DNA from: Devosia salina
GTDB lineage: Bacteria > Pseudomonadota > Alphaproteobacteria > Rhizobiales > Devosiaceae
Assembly (NCBI RefSeq): GCF_019504385.1
Contig: NZ_CP080590.1
Location: 218,501-282,500, forward strand
DNA length: 64,000 nt
Reading direction: 5' to 3'
Below the pieces are notes generated by a model. It was not told the origin of the DNA, searched no databases, and saw only the letters and a program-made list of their open reading frames with translations. Of this stretch, positions 53,659-61,831 are shown in pieces. Position numbers and translations under genes: made by a program. Position 1 is the first letter of the stretch, and the number at the start of each line of letters is the position of its first letter.

Positions 53659-53695
53659 GGCATACTGATATTTCCCGCGGAAATATCAGTATGCC
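53659..53695. promoter_or_regulatory. 37-bp palindrome before luxR
   Basis: Perfect 17-bp arms GGCATACTGATATTTCC and GGAAATATCAGTATGCC around CGC. It is AT-rich compared with its surroundings. It lies seven bases after hslO and 69 bases before the luxR start. It could terminate hslO (no T-run) or be the operator of the LuxR protein or another dimeric regulator. Confidence 0.7.
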
Positions 53696-53763
53696 GCGCT
53701 TGCCTTCCTTGGCGAACAGGATCAATGTTGTCGCGATTTCAACGGCAAAGGGGACTTGCCGGG

Positions 53764-54483
53764 ATGAACGCCGACTTGATGTCGACTATCGAGAATATTC
53801 AGCATCAGACCAGCTCCGATGCCATTCTCGACATCATGTATGGGGCCATCGACCAATATGGCTTCGAGCGCTTCATTATTTCGGGTCTTCCTGACCCGGG
53901 GGTCGATGTGCGCCCCTTCGTTCTGCTCTCGGGCTGGGACGACGAATGGTATGAACGCTATACCACGAAGGGCTATGTGCATCTCGACCCGGTGGCCCGC
54001 CACTGCTTTTCCACCACGCTGCCCTTCGACTGGTCGGAGGCGCCCTATGACCGGGAAAATGACGGCCCCGCTCGCCGTGTGATGGAGGAAGCGCGCGATT
54101 TCGGCATGGATCAGGGCCTCTGCGTGCCGGTGCACATGGAAGGGGGCATGCAGGGCGTCGTCTCCTTGGTCGGCAAGACCGATCACCTGGACGAGACGGG
54201 CCGGCTCGAACTGCACATGCTCTCGCTCTATGCCCATGGCCGCCTGCGCTATCTCAATGGCCCCATCGGTCGCCCCACCGTGCGGCGTGGCATCACCCCG
54301 CGCGAGGCGGAAATCCTCAAATGGGCCGCCACCGGCAAGACCGCGGCCGAGATTGCCGACATCACCGGCCTCACGCCGCGTACCATCAACCAGCATTGCG
54401 AAAACGCGCAAAAGCGCATGGGTACGAATAATCGCCTGCATACAGTGGTTGAGGCGATAAGGCATAAGCTTATTACCCTCTAG
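53764..54483 (+). CDS. LuxR-family quorum-sensing regulator
   Basis: 239 residues. The N-terminal autoinducer-binding domain (about 1-160) contains the usual aromatic/Asp pocket: WDDEWYERY, HLDPVARHC, FDWSEAP and FGMDQGLCVP. The C-terminal GerE/LuxR helix-turn-helix (about 175-235) has TPREAEILKWAATGKTAAEIA and TPRTINQHCENAQKRMG. The start could also be 53725. luxI follows after 104 bases in the same direction, so this is the cognate receptor. Confidence 0.92.
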   Translation: MNADLMSTIENIQHQTSSDAILDIMYGAIDQYGFERFIISGLPDPGVDVRPFVLLSGWDDEWYERYTTKGYVHLDPVARHCFSTTLPFDWSEAPYDRENDGPARRVMEEARDFGMDQGLCVPVHMEGGMQGVVSLVGKTDHLDETGRLELHMLSLYAHGRLRYLNGPIGRPTVRRGITPREAEILKWAATGKTAAEIADITGLTPRTINQHCENAQKRMGTNNRLHTVVEAIRHKLITL

Positions 54484-54587
54484 ACGCGCAAGAATCTCCG
54501 AAACCTTGGGATTTTTACCAATTTCGCTCGATCTGCTGCCTGTGCCTAATGCCCCCATTCGGGGCCGGAAGCTTCGGGGGCAGATCG

Positions 54588-55241
54588 ATGAAATTGCACA
54601 TCATCCGCGATCCAGCGGACAGACAGCACGTTGACCTGCTCGAGCAGAATTTCCGGTTGCGGCACCGCGTGTTCGTCGAGATGGAGGGCTGGGAAGCCCT
54701 GCGTCGCGCCGACGGACGCGACGTCGACGCGTTCGACTGCGAGGATGCCACCCATCTCCTGATTACCGATTCAGACGGGAACCTGGTGGGCGGATCGCGC
54801 ATCACCCCGCTGAACCGGCCGAACTTGCTGCAGACTGTCTTTAACGGGTTAGTGCAAGGAGAACTCCCCGCCCACCCTTCGCTTGGGGCCGACTGGACAC
54901 GCTTCTACGTGCATCCGGATCGACGCGAAGGCCGGCGGCGCGCGCCCGAGTCTGCAGCCCTTTTCTGTGCGGTGATGGAATATGCTCTTTCCCAGGGCCT
55001 GACCTTCATCACCTTTGTCTCCTCCATCTATATGCTCGAACACGGCACCGCGGTCGGCTGGCGGATCACCCCGCTGGGCGCGCCGGTCATGAGCGAGGGC
55101 AAGCCAACCATTGCCGCCTGGATCGAGGTCTCCGAAACCGCGCTGGACAATGTGCGGCGCGCGACGGGCTTTACCAGGAGCCTGTTGCCGGCTGATGGCG
55201 GCTGGCCGCAGCGACTCCCGGACCGACCTGTGCCGGCGTGA
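54588..55241 (+). CDS. Acyl-homoserine-lactone synthase (LuxI family)
   Basis: 217 residues. Conserved LuxI residues are all present: the R25/F29 region LRHRVFV, W35, D50 and D53 in FDCEDATHLL, and R71 in GGSRITPL, followed by TRFYVHPD. The N-terminal pattern with RHRVFVEMEGW and GRDVDAFD resembles the BjaI/RpaI group, which uses acyl-CoA donors; the signal cannot be predicted. The ATG at 54588 gives the conserved start. The membrane glycosyltransferase frame begins just after the stop. Confidence 0.93.
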   Translation: MKLHIIRDPADRQHVDLLEQNFRLRHRVFVEMEGWEALRRADGRDVDAFDCEDATHLLITDSDGNLVGGSRITPLNRPNLLQTVFNGLVQGELPAHPSLGADWTRFYVHPDRREGRRRAPESAALFCAVMEYALSQGLTFITFVSSIYMLEHGTAVGWRITPLGAPVMSEGKPTIAAWIEVSETALDNVRRATGFTRSLLPADGGWPQRLPDRPVPA

Positions 55242-55251
55242 GCGCTCGACC

Positions 55252-57165
55252 GTGTCCGCGGCAGCCAGCCTGATGCAGGCCTTGCTCGGTCCGGAAACCA
55301 GTGTCCCGGCCGCGCAACAGGCGCTCGATCAGGCCCTTCTCTCCGAGACCGATCCCCTGCACTGGTGCGCAACCCATCTGGGCGTTTCCGACGCCGAAAT
55401 CATGCGTCGCGCGGCCGCATGGGGCGGCATGGCCTTCTTCGACGTGGTGCCGCGAGGCGTGGAGACGATGCTCGAACCGGCCCGGCTCGAAACGCTCGGC
55501 GAGGTGCGCATGCACCGGCTGCAGCTTCTCGATCGCGAGATTGCCGTCGCCGCTCCGGATTTCTTCGGCGTGTTGCGCCTCGCACGCTCCTGCCGGGCGC
55601 GCCCGCACCTGCAGCGCAATCTCTGCCTGGTGCCGGGCCCCGCGCTCAGGGTCTTCGTGGTCGATCGGGCCAGTGAAGCCTTGCTCGATGGCGCGCGCCA
55701 GACCATGGCGCGATACTGGCCCCATGCGGCCGCGCAGCTCGAATTGACCGCCCCGATCCGCAGAGGCTTCGCCCTGCTGCTGCTGGCGCTGACGGCCCTG
55801 ATCATCCTGGCGCCGCTGACCGGCCAGGGATGGCTGGCGCCGATCTGGATTGGCCTGGTGGCGCTGCCCTCGGCGCTGCGCCTGTTTGCGCTCGCCATGC
55901 CGCCCGAGGCCGAGCCTGAGCCGGCGGCGGGGGAAGAGGACAGTTCGGCACTGCCGCTCTACTCGGTTCTCGTGCCGCTGCGCGACGAGGCCAATATGGT
56001 GGACCAGCTCTGCGCCACTCTTGGCGCGCTCGACTATCCGGCCGAAAAGCTCGAAATCGTCTTCGTGGTCGAGGGACGGTCTCCGGCCACCATCCAGGCG
56101 GTCCGGCGACATCTGGGCGATGCCCGCTTTTCGATGCTGATCGTGCCCGACGCCCTGCCGCGCACCAAGCCCAAGGCGCTCGATTTCGCGCTGCCGATCT
56201 GCCGGGGCGAGTTTCTCGTGGTCTTCGACGCCGAGGACCGGCCAGAACCGGACCAGCTCCGGCGTGTCCTCTCCCAGTTCCGCCACCAGCCCGACATTGC
56301 GTGCATTCAGGCGCGACTGGTCATCGATAATGGCCGGGAGGGCCTGCTGCCGGCCCTGTTCGCCGGCGAATATGCCGGCCTTTTTGCCGTCCTGCTGCCG
56401 GCCCTTGCGCGCTGGGGCCTGGTCATGCCCCTGGGCGGCACCTCCAACCATTTCCGGACGCGGACCCTGCGCCAGCTCGGTGGCTGGGATGCCTTCAATG
56501 TCACCGAGGACGCCGATCTCGGCGTCAGGCTGGCGCGCCGGGGGCTGCGCTGCGCCACCAGCACCGCACGCACCTTCGAGGCGGCGCCCGTCCGGCTGGT
56601 GCCCTGGCTGGGGCAGCGCACGCGCTGGATGAAGGGCTGGATGCAGACCTATGTCGTGCACAATCGGCGGCCCGGCGCGCTTCTGGCCGACCTGGGATGG
56701 CGGGGCTTCCTGATGTTCCAGGTGCTCCTGCTGGGCATGCTGCTGGCGCCACTGCTGCATGCCGGCTTCCTGCTCGTTGTGCTCGGCATGGCGGTGCAGG
56801 GGCAATTGGGCTGGCCCGAGGCCGATCTCTGGCCGCTCGCCTGCGCGATCGTACTGGTGCTCGGCCATGCCGTGGCCATGACCACCAACCTGGTCGGCCT
56901 GTCCCGCACGGGCCAGCTTCACCTGGGTGGCCAGCAGGTCGGCGTGCCGCTCTATTGGGTGCTGATCGGGGGCGCGACACTGCTGGCCCTGCGCGAATTC
57001 ACCTTGCGCCCCTTCCACTGGTTCAAGACGCCGCACCTCGCGACAGGCGCGGCGCCTTCGCTATCGAGGCGCCTGGCACCAGATGTGGTCACCGCTCAGG
57101 TGGCGGGAAACAGGGCCCAGCGCCTGGGGCGGAAGGCAATCTGGGATCGCTCGACCGCGGGGTGA
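55252..57165 (+). CDS. Membrane GT2 glycosyltransferase, XagB-like
   Basis: About 637 residues. An N-terminal soluble region (about 1-150) with a GspE/MshEN-like look (THLGVSDAEIMRRAAAWGG) is followed by two helices. The GT2 domain (about 225-470) has DAEDRPEPDQL, GTSNHFR, TEDADLG and the processive QRTRWMKGW motif. Several C-terminal helices complete it. Such enzymes polymerise and export exopolysaccharide. The start is uncertain: GTG 55252 is ten bases after luxI and has no clear ribosome site; ATG 55273 is an alternative. Its 3' end overlaps the convergent cysA-like gene by 70 bases. Confidence 0.85.
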   Translation: MSAAASLMQALLGPETSVPAAQQALDQALLSETDPLHWCATHLGVSDAEIMRRAAAWGGMAFFDVVPRGVETMLEPARLETLGEVRMHRLQLLDREIAVAAPDFFGVLRLARSCRARPHLQRNLCLVPGPALRVFVVDRASEALLDGARQTMARYWPHAAAQLELTAPIRRGFALLLLALTALIILAPLTGQGWLAPIWIGLVALPSALRLFALAMPPEAEPEPAAGEEDSSALPLYSVLVPLRDEANMVDQLCATLGALDYPAEKLEIVFVVEGRSPATIQAVRRHLGDARFSMLIVPDALPRTKPKALDFALPICRGEFLVVFDAEDRPEPDQLRRVLSQFRHQPDIACIQARLVIDNGREGLLPALFAGEYAGLFAVLLPALARWGLVMPLGGTSNHFRTRTLRQLGGWDAFNVTEDADLGVRLARRGLRCATSTARTFEAAPVRLVPWLGQRTRWMKGWMQTYVVHNRRPGALLADLGWRGFLMFQVLLLGMLLAPLLHAGFLLVVLGMAVQGQLGWPEADLWPLACAIVLVLGHAVAMTTNLVGLSRTGQLHLGGQQVGVPLYWVLIGGATLLALREFTLRPFHWFKTPHLATGAAPSLSRRLAPDVVTAQVAGNRAQRLGRKAIWDRSTAG

Positions 57166-58130
57166 TCGAAGGGCAGGTCGATCTCGACCCGATTGGTGCC
57201 GGCGCCCAGGTCGAGCTCCACTCGGCGCGTGCCACCGACCCGGCGGCTGCTGGCAACCAATCCGGTCAGCGCCGCATCGCCTTCGACCAGCTCGATATCG
57301 TGCGGGCGGAAATAGAGCCGCTGCGCGCCCGGCGTTCCGGAGGCCGCCAGCCCCAGCGGGCGTCCCCCAAGGCTGATGCCGCCATGCTCGAGCGTTACCG
57401 GCAGTTGGCTCGATTCCCCGATGAAGCCGAAAACGAAAGGCGAGGCCGGCGTGTCATAGACGCTGTCGGGCGTGCCGACCTGTTCGATGCGGCCCTGGCT
57501 CATCACGCAGAGCCGGTCCGCCAGCTCCAGCGCCTCTTCCTGGTCATGGGTAACGAAGACCGTGGTATGCCCCGTCCGGTCGTGGATTTCCCGCAGCCAT
57601 TTGCGCAGTTCGCGACGCACCTGTGCGTCCAGGGCGCCGAAAGGTTCATCGAGCAGCAGCACGCGCGGCTCGATCGCCAGCGCCCGGGCCAGCGCCACGC
57701 GCTGGCGTTGACCACCCGAAAGCTGGCTGGGATAGCGCTTTTCGAGGCCCGAAAGCTGCACCAGGTCCAGCAGCTCCATGGCCCGGCGCCGGATTTCGGC
57801 ATTGGCCGGACGGGTGGCGCGTGGCCGCACCTTGAGGCCAAAGGCAATGTTTTCCAGGATGCTCATGTGCCGAAACAGCGCGTAGTGCTGAAACACGAAG
57901 CCGATATTGCGCGCCTGCACGCTCTTTTCCGAGGCGTCTTCATCACCGAACAGGATGCGGCCGGCCGTCGGCCGTTCGAGGCCGGCAATCAGGCGCAGCA
58001 GGGTGGTCTTGCCCGAACCGGAGGGGCCGAGCAGGGCGATCAGCTCGCCTGACCTGATGTCGAGCGAGACGTCGTGCAGCGCCGGAAACCGGTCGAATTC
58101 CTTGCGGACGTTTTCTACGCGAACTTCCAT
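57096..58130 (-). CDS. cysA: CysA-type sulfate/thiosulfate ABC transporter ATPase
   Basis: 344 residues. Walker A GPSGSGKTT near residue 37, Q-loop QHYALFRHMS (typical CysA), signature LSGGQRQRVALARA, Walker B VLLLDEPFGALD, H-loop THDQEEA. A C-terminal TOBE region follows. ATG 58130 gives the conserved start; ATGs at 58133 and 58142 are alternatives. No cysT, cysW or binding-protein gene is nearby, so it is an orphan ATPase. Nested inverted repeats lie 40-87 bases upstream. Confidence 0.85.
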   Translation of the reverse strand: MEVRVENVRKEFDRFPALHDVSLDIRSGELIALLGPSGSGKTTLLRLIAGLERPTAGRILFGDEDASEKSVQARNIGFVFQHYALFRHMSILENIAFGLKVRPRATRPANAEIRRRAMELLDLVQLSGLEKRYPSQLSGGQRQRVALARALAIEPRVLLLDEPFGALDAQVRRELRKWLREIHDRTGHTTVFVTHDQEEALELADRLCVMSQGRIEQVGTPDSVYDTPASPFVFGFIGESSQLPVTLEHGGISLGGRPLGLAASGTPGAQRLYFRPHDIELVEGDAALTGLVASSRRVGGTRRVELDLGAGTNRVEIDLPFDHPAVERSQIAFRPRRWALFPAT

Positions 58131-58489
58131 CATCGATCCCATTGGGCAGCCAGTGCCGGTATTCGGAACAAATTCATGCTTACCGCAAGGGGCTTTGCGG
58201 GGGCGGGCCATGAATTTTTCCCCCGTGGCGCGGCCCACGCCAAAATCTCCCACGATTGCGCCGCTGCGCAGGATAGCGCCTTTGGGTTAGCGCGAGGGCA
58301 CCGCGCCTGCGCTCCTAACACATTGAAATAACTGCGCCTTGGCCTGCTTCCGCCATATGTGCGGTTGAGGTGCGTGAGCACCGCTGGCCCCGTCTCGTGA
58401 GAAGGTATGGATTGCACCTGCCGCTGAACTGGGCTCAACTCATCAAGGATCCGCCGGCCGCGCCGGCGGCCGTGGAGGAGTGCGTTTCC
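58131..58489. promoter_or_regulatory. 359-base divergent gap between cysA-like and dctB-like genes
   Basis: Holds nested inverted repeats at 58170-58217: outer AAATTCATG / CATGAATTT and inner CCGCAA / TTGCGG. They lie in the upstream region of the cysA-like gene. On the plus strand GGAGGAG (58474-58480) sets the dctB start. No clear sigma-70 promoter seen. Confidence 0.5.
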
Positions 58490-60301
58490 GTGCCCGCAGC
58501 GATCCGGCGCCGTCACATCGGACTTGCCGCCCTGACCCTGGCCGTGGTGCTGTGCCTGGCGCTGGGCGCCTGGCGTGTGGCCTATCTGCGCGGTCTCGGC
58601 GAGGTCGAACGGCAGGTCCAGGATCGTCTCACCATCAATCTGCGCTCGGTCGAAAGCGAGATCGAGCGCTTCCGCTATCTGCCCGGCGTGGTCGGCGAGG
58701 ATTCCCGCATCCTGGCATTGCTCCAGCTGCGTGGCCCCGAAGCTATCGCGGCGGCCAATGCCTATCTGAAGTCCGTCCGGGCCATGTCCGGCGTCGACGA
58801 GCTCTATGTGCTCGATCCCGCGGGGGAAACGCTGGCGGCCAGCAACTGGAACGAGCCCGGCAGCTTTGTGGGCCACAACTACGCGTTCCGGCCTTACTTT
58901 GCCGACGCCATGGCGTTCGGCTCCGGCCGCTTCTATGCAGTGGGCGTCACCACGGGCAAGCCGGGCTATTTTCTTTCAAGCCGCATCGATGTGGGCGCAA
59001 GGTCCGTCGGCGTGGTTGTGGCCAAGGTCGATATGGGTCCCCTGGCGTTGACCTGGGCAGCGGCCGGAGAAATGAGTGCCATTGCCGACCGCGAGGGTGT
59101 GGTCTTTTTGTCCGGTGATCCGGCCTGGACCTATCGCCCGCTGCAGGCCCTCGACCCTGGCACCCTGGATCGGCTCGAACAACAGCGCCGCTATGATGGC
59201 GTCGATCTCGCCGCCGCGACGCCGCTGGCGCCGGAAGCGGATGTGGACGCCGGCAGCCTGATGATCGGCGCCGACGAAAGATATCTGCTTGGCGTCCGGG
59301 CGGTGGAGCCGGATGGCTGGCAATTGCTCTCCGCTTTGCCGCTCGAGCCGGTGGAGCGCGAAGCGCGGCTGATCGGCGGGTTCGCTGCGCTGGTGGCCGT
59401 GCTGGCACTGGGCGCCTGGCTTGTTTTCAATCAGCGTCGGCAGATCGTACGGTTCAAGCTGGACCAGAATGCCGTTCTCGAGCGACGGGTCGCCGAGCGC
59501 ACGCAGGCACTTGCCCATGAGGTGGAGGAGCGCCGCCGCGCCGAGGCGGAACTGCGTGCCACCCAGGAAAACCTCATTCACGCCGCCAAGCTGGCGGCCC
59601 TGGGCCGCATGTCGGCCGCCATAGTACACGAGGTCAGCCAGCCCCTCTCGGCGCTCGACAACACCCTTGCAGCCGCCGATCTGCACGCCCAGCGCAATGC
59701 GCCGGGTGAGGTCAGGCGCATTCTCGAAAGCGGGCGCAACCTGCTCCGGCGGATGCAGCGCACCATCAAGCATCTGCGCACCTTCTCTTCGCGGCGCGAT
59801 CCTGGCCCGCCCGAACAGGTTCAGTTGTCCGGCGTTCTCGATGCGGCCATGGATATCCTGACGCCCCAGGCGCGCGATGCCGGCGTGCTGGTGACGGCGG
59901 TGTGGGAGCCGGGCCTGCCGCCCGTGGCCGGTAATGCGGTGCGGCTCGAGCAGGTCTTTATCAATCTCATCCTCAACGCCATCGAGGCCACTGCCGCTGC
60001 CGGCAATGCGGCTGTGCGCCTGATCGCGCGCAGCGAGGGCGATGACACGGTCGTGGTTGACATTGCCGATAGCGGCGCCGGCATACCCGACACCGTGCGC
60101 GAGCGCCTGTTCGAGCCGTTCTTTACCACCAAGAAGAGCGGGGAGAGTCTCGGGCTGGGCCTATCGATCTCTCGCACCCTGCTGGAGGAATTCGGTGGCG
60201 CGCTGCGCTTCGAAGCGGGCGCCGAGGGCGGCACGCTGGCCCGGGTCACCTTGCCCGTTTATCGCGCCGCCGCGACCGGCGAGAAACTGGAATCGGCATG
60301 A
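58490..60301 (+). CDS. DctB-type sensor histidine kinase
   Basis: 603 residues. Transmembrane helix 1 (about 10-32), periplasmic double-PAS/Cache domain (about 35-292), helix 2 (about 296-315), a coiled coil (about 325-365), then HisKA with His380 in IVHEVSQPLSALDN. The HATPase has NLILNAIEAT, DSGAGIPD and GLGLSISRTL. This is the layout of C4-dicarboxylate sensors. GTG 58490 was chosen because GGAGGAG lies nine bases upstream and the protein then starts just before helix 1; an upstream GTG at 58370 is the alternative. The ATGA overlap couples it to the response regulator. Confidence 0.88.
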   Translation: MPAAIRRRHIGLAALTLAVVLCLALGAWRVAYLRGLGEVERQVQDRLTINLRSVESEIERFRYLPGVVGEDSRILALLQLRGPEAIAAANAYLKSVRAMSGVDELYVLDPAGETLAASNWNEPGSFVGHNYAFRPYFADAMAFGSGRFYAVGVTTGKPGYFLSSRIDVGARSVGVVVAKVDMGPLALTWAAAGEMSAIADREGVVFLSGDPAWTYRPLQALDPGTLDRLEQQRRYDGVDLAAATPLAPEADVDAGSLMIGADERYLLGVRAVEPDGWQLLSALPLEPVEREARLIGGFAALVAVLALGAWLVFNQRRQIVRFKLDQNAVLERRVAERTQALAHEVEERRRAEAELRATQENLIHAAKLAALGRMSAAIVHEVSQPLSALDNTLAAADLHAQRNAPGEVRRILESGRNLLRRMQRTIKHLRTFSSRRDPGPPEQVQLSGVLDAAMDILTPQARDAGVLVTAVWEPGLPPVAGNAVRLEQVFINLILNAIEATAAAGNAAVRLIARSEGDDTVVVDIADSGAGIPDTVRERLFEPFFTTKKSGESLGLGLSISRTLLEEFGGALRFEAGAEGGTLARVTLPVYRAAATGEKLESA

Positions 60302-61632
60302 ACCGGGGTCGGGTGCTGTTCATCGATGACGAGGCCGAACTCTGCACGGCGGCCGAGGAATGGCTCGGTGTCTGCGGTTTTGCCGTCACCAGTTTCACCG
60401 CCCCCGATGTGGCTATCGCCCAGGTCGATCCCGCCACATTCGATTGCGTCGTGACCGATGTGCGCATGCCCGGCCTCGATGGACTGGCCGTGCTCGAACA
60501 TTTCCGTGACCGCGCCCCCGATCTGCCCGTTGTACTGCTGACCGGGCATGGCGATGTGCCCCTCGCGGTCGGCGCCATGCGTTCCGGCGCGCATGATTTC
60601 ATCGAAAAACCCTATGACGCCGAACTGCTGGTGGCAGTGCTGGATCGGGCGGTGGAACGGCGACGCCTCGGGCGGGAACTCACGCGTCTGCGCCAGGCCG
60701 CCGGCGGCACCGAACTCGAGGATCGCCTGGTCGGCCTCTCGCCCGCCATGGTCGAATTGCGCCGCTCCGTGCTGCAACTGGCCAACATCGATGTCGACGT
60801 GCTGGTGACGGGGGAAACCGGCACGGGCAAGGAAGTGATCGCCCGGGCCCTGCACGATTTCGGCGGACGGGCCAGGGGCCAGTTCGTGGCCATCAATTGT
60901 GCCGCCATCCCCGAGACCGTGTTCGAAAGCGAAATGTTCGGCCATGCCCGCGGCGCCTTCACCGGTGCGGCCGGCGAGAGGATCGGCAAGCTCGAATATG
61001 CGAGGGGCGGCACCGTCTTCCTCGACGAGATCGAATCCATGCCCCTGGCGCTGCAGGCCAAGGTCCTCCGCGCCATTCAGGAGCGCAGTATCGAGCCGCT
61101 GGGCAGCAATGCCTCGCGCCCCATCGATGTGCGCTTCATCGCCGCCAGCAAGGTCGATCTCCGGGCCGAAAGCGAGGCGGGTCGTTTCCGCCCTGACCTT
61201 TATTTCCGCCTCTCTACTGTGGAACTGCCGGTGCCGTCTCTGCGCCAGCGGCGCGAGGACGTTCCGCTGCTGTTCGCTCTGTTTGCCAGCCGCGCCGCGC
61301 AACGCTTCGGCATCGAGGCCACGCAGCCCTATCGCCTGCCGGCCGACATGGCCGTGTCGGACTGGCCCGGCAATGTGCGCGAGCTCAAGGCCGTCGCCGA
61401 GCGCAGCGTGCTGGGTCTTGGCAGCAATGGGGTTGGGCAGGAAAGCGCGGCCAGCTCTCGAACCCTCGCCGCACAGGTCGCTGCGTTCGAAGCCGCCGTC
61501 ATCGAACAGGCCCTGCGGGACGCGGCAGGGTCCACCGCCCTGGCGGCCGAGCGACTGGGGCTGGCGCGCCGCACGCTCAACGAGAAGATCGCCCGCTACG
61601 GCCTGCGCGCGGATGCCGATATCGACAGCTAG
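60298..61632 (+). CDS. DctD-type sigma-54 response regulator
   Basis: 444 residues: receiver domain (1-120, phosphoacceptor Asp54, Lys104 in IEKPYD), AAA+ domain (about 145-375) with Walker A GETGTGKE (172-179), the sigma-54 contact loop GAFTGA (219-224) and Walker B VFLDE. The C-terminal Fis-type helix-turn-helix (about 400-435, AAERLGLARRTLNEKI) completes it. It should drive sigma-54 promoters when phosphorylated by the kinase at 58490. The next gene has such a promoter. Confidence 0.93.
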   Translation: MNRGRVLFIDDEAELCTAAEEWLGVCGFAVTSFTAPDVAIAQVDPATFDCVVTDVRMPGLDGLAVLEHFRDRAPDLPVVLLTGHGDVPLAVGAMRSGAHDFIEKPYDAELLVAVLDRAVERRRLGRELTRLRQAAGGTELEDRLVGLSPAMVELRRSVLQLANIDVDVLVTGETGTGKEVIARALHDFGGRARGQFVAINCAAIPETVFESEMFGHARGAFTGAAGERIGKLEYARGGTVFLDEIESMPLALQAKVLRAIQERSIEPLGSNASRPIDVRFIAASKVDLRAESEAGRFRPDLYFRLSTVELPVPSLRQRREDVPLLFALFASRAAQRFGIEATQPYRLPADMAVSDWPGNVRELKAVAERSVLGLGSNGVGQESAASSRTLAAQVAAFEAAVIEQALRDAAGSTALAAERLGLARRTLNEKIARYGLRADADIDS

Positions 61633-61642
61633 GCTCACAAAT

Positions 61643-61688
61643 GAGCGGATTTCCGCTCCCCGCAGCCGCCGCGTGGCGGAATTCCGCC
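61643..61688. promoter_or_regulatory. Two phased enhancer palindromes for the DctD-type activator
   Basis: Site 1 GAGCGGATTTCCGCTC (61643-61658) and site 2 GGCGGAATTCCGCC (61675-61688) share the core GCGGA(A/T)TTCCGC. Their centres are 31 bases apart, about three helical turns, and about 87 and 118 bases before the predicted transcription start. This is the classical layout of sigma-54 upstream activator sites. Confidence 0.7.
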
Positions 61689-61742
61689 CGATCATGAAGC
61701 CGACATAGCGTCAAAGGCCCGGAAAAGCAGAACTATTCAGTC

Positions 61743-61758
61743 TGGCATGGCGGTTGCA
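61743..61758 (+). promoter_or_regulatory. Sigma-54 promoter TGGCATGGCGGTTGCA
   Basis: Matches the -24/-12 consensus TGGCACG-N4-TTGCW at every defined base except one (C to T at the sixth). The GG and GC are spaced as required. Predicted start near 61769, 63 bases before the binding-protein ATG. Confidence 0.8.
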
Positions 61759-61831
61759 ATGGAATTGGCAGTCCCGCCGCGAGGAGGCGTCGGGGCGGTC
61801 ACAAGAACATGCCTTTGGGAGGATCATCCGC

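Noticed and set aside
54496..54525. lux box between luxR and luxI
   Set aside because: Only a 5-base CGAAA/TTTCG pair is present; the internal bases do not match, so it is weaker than chance-level expectation for an operator.
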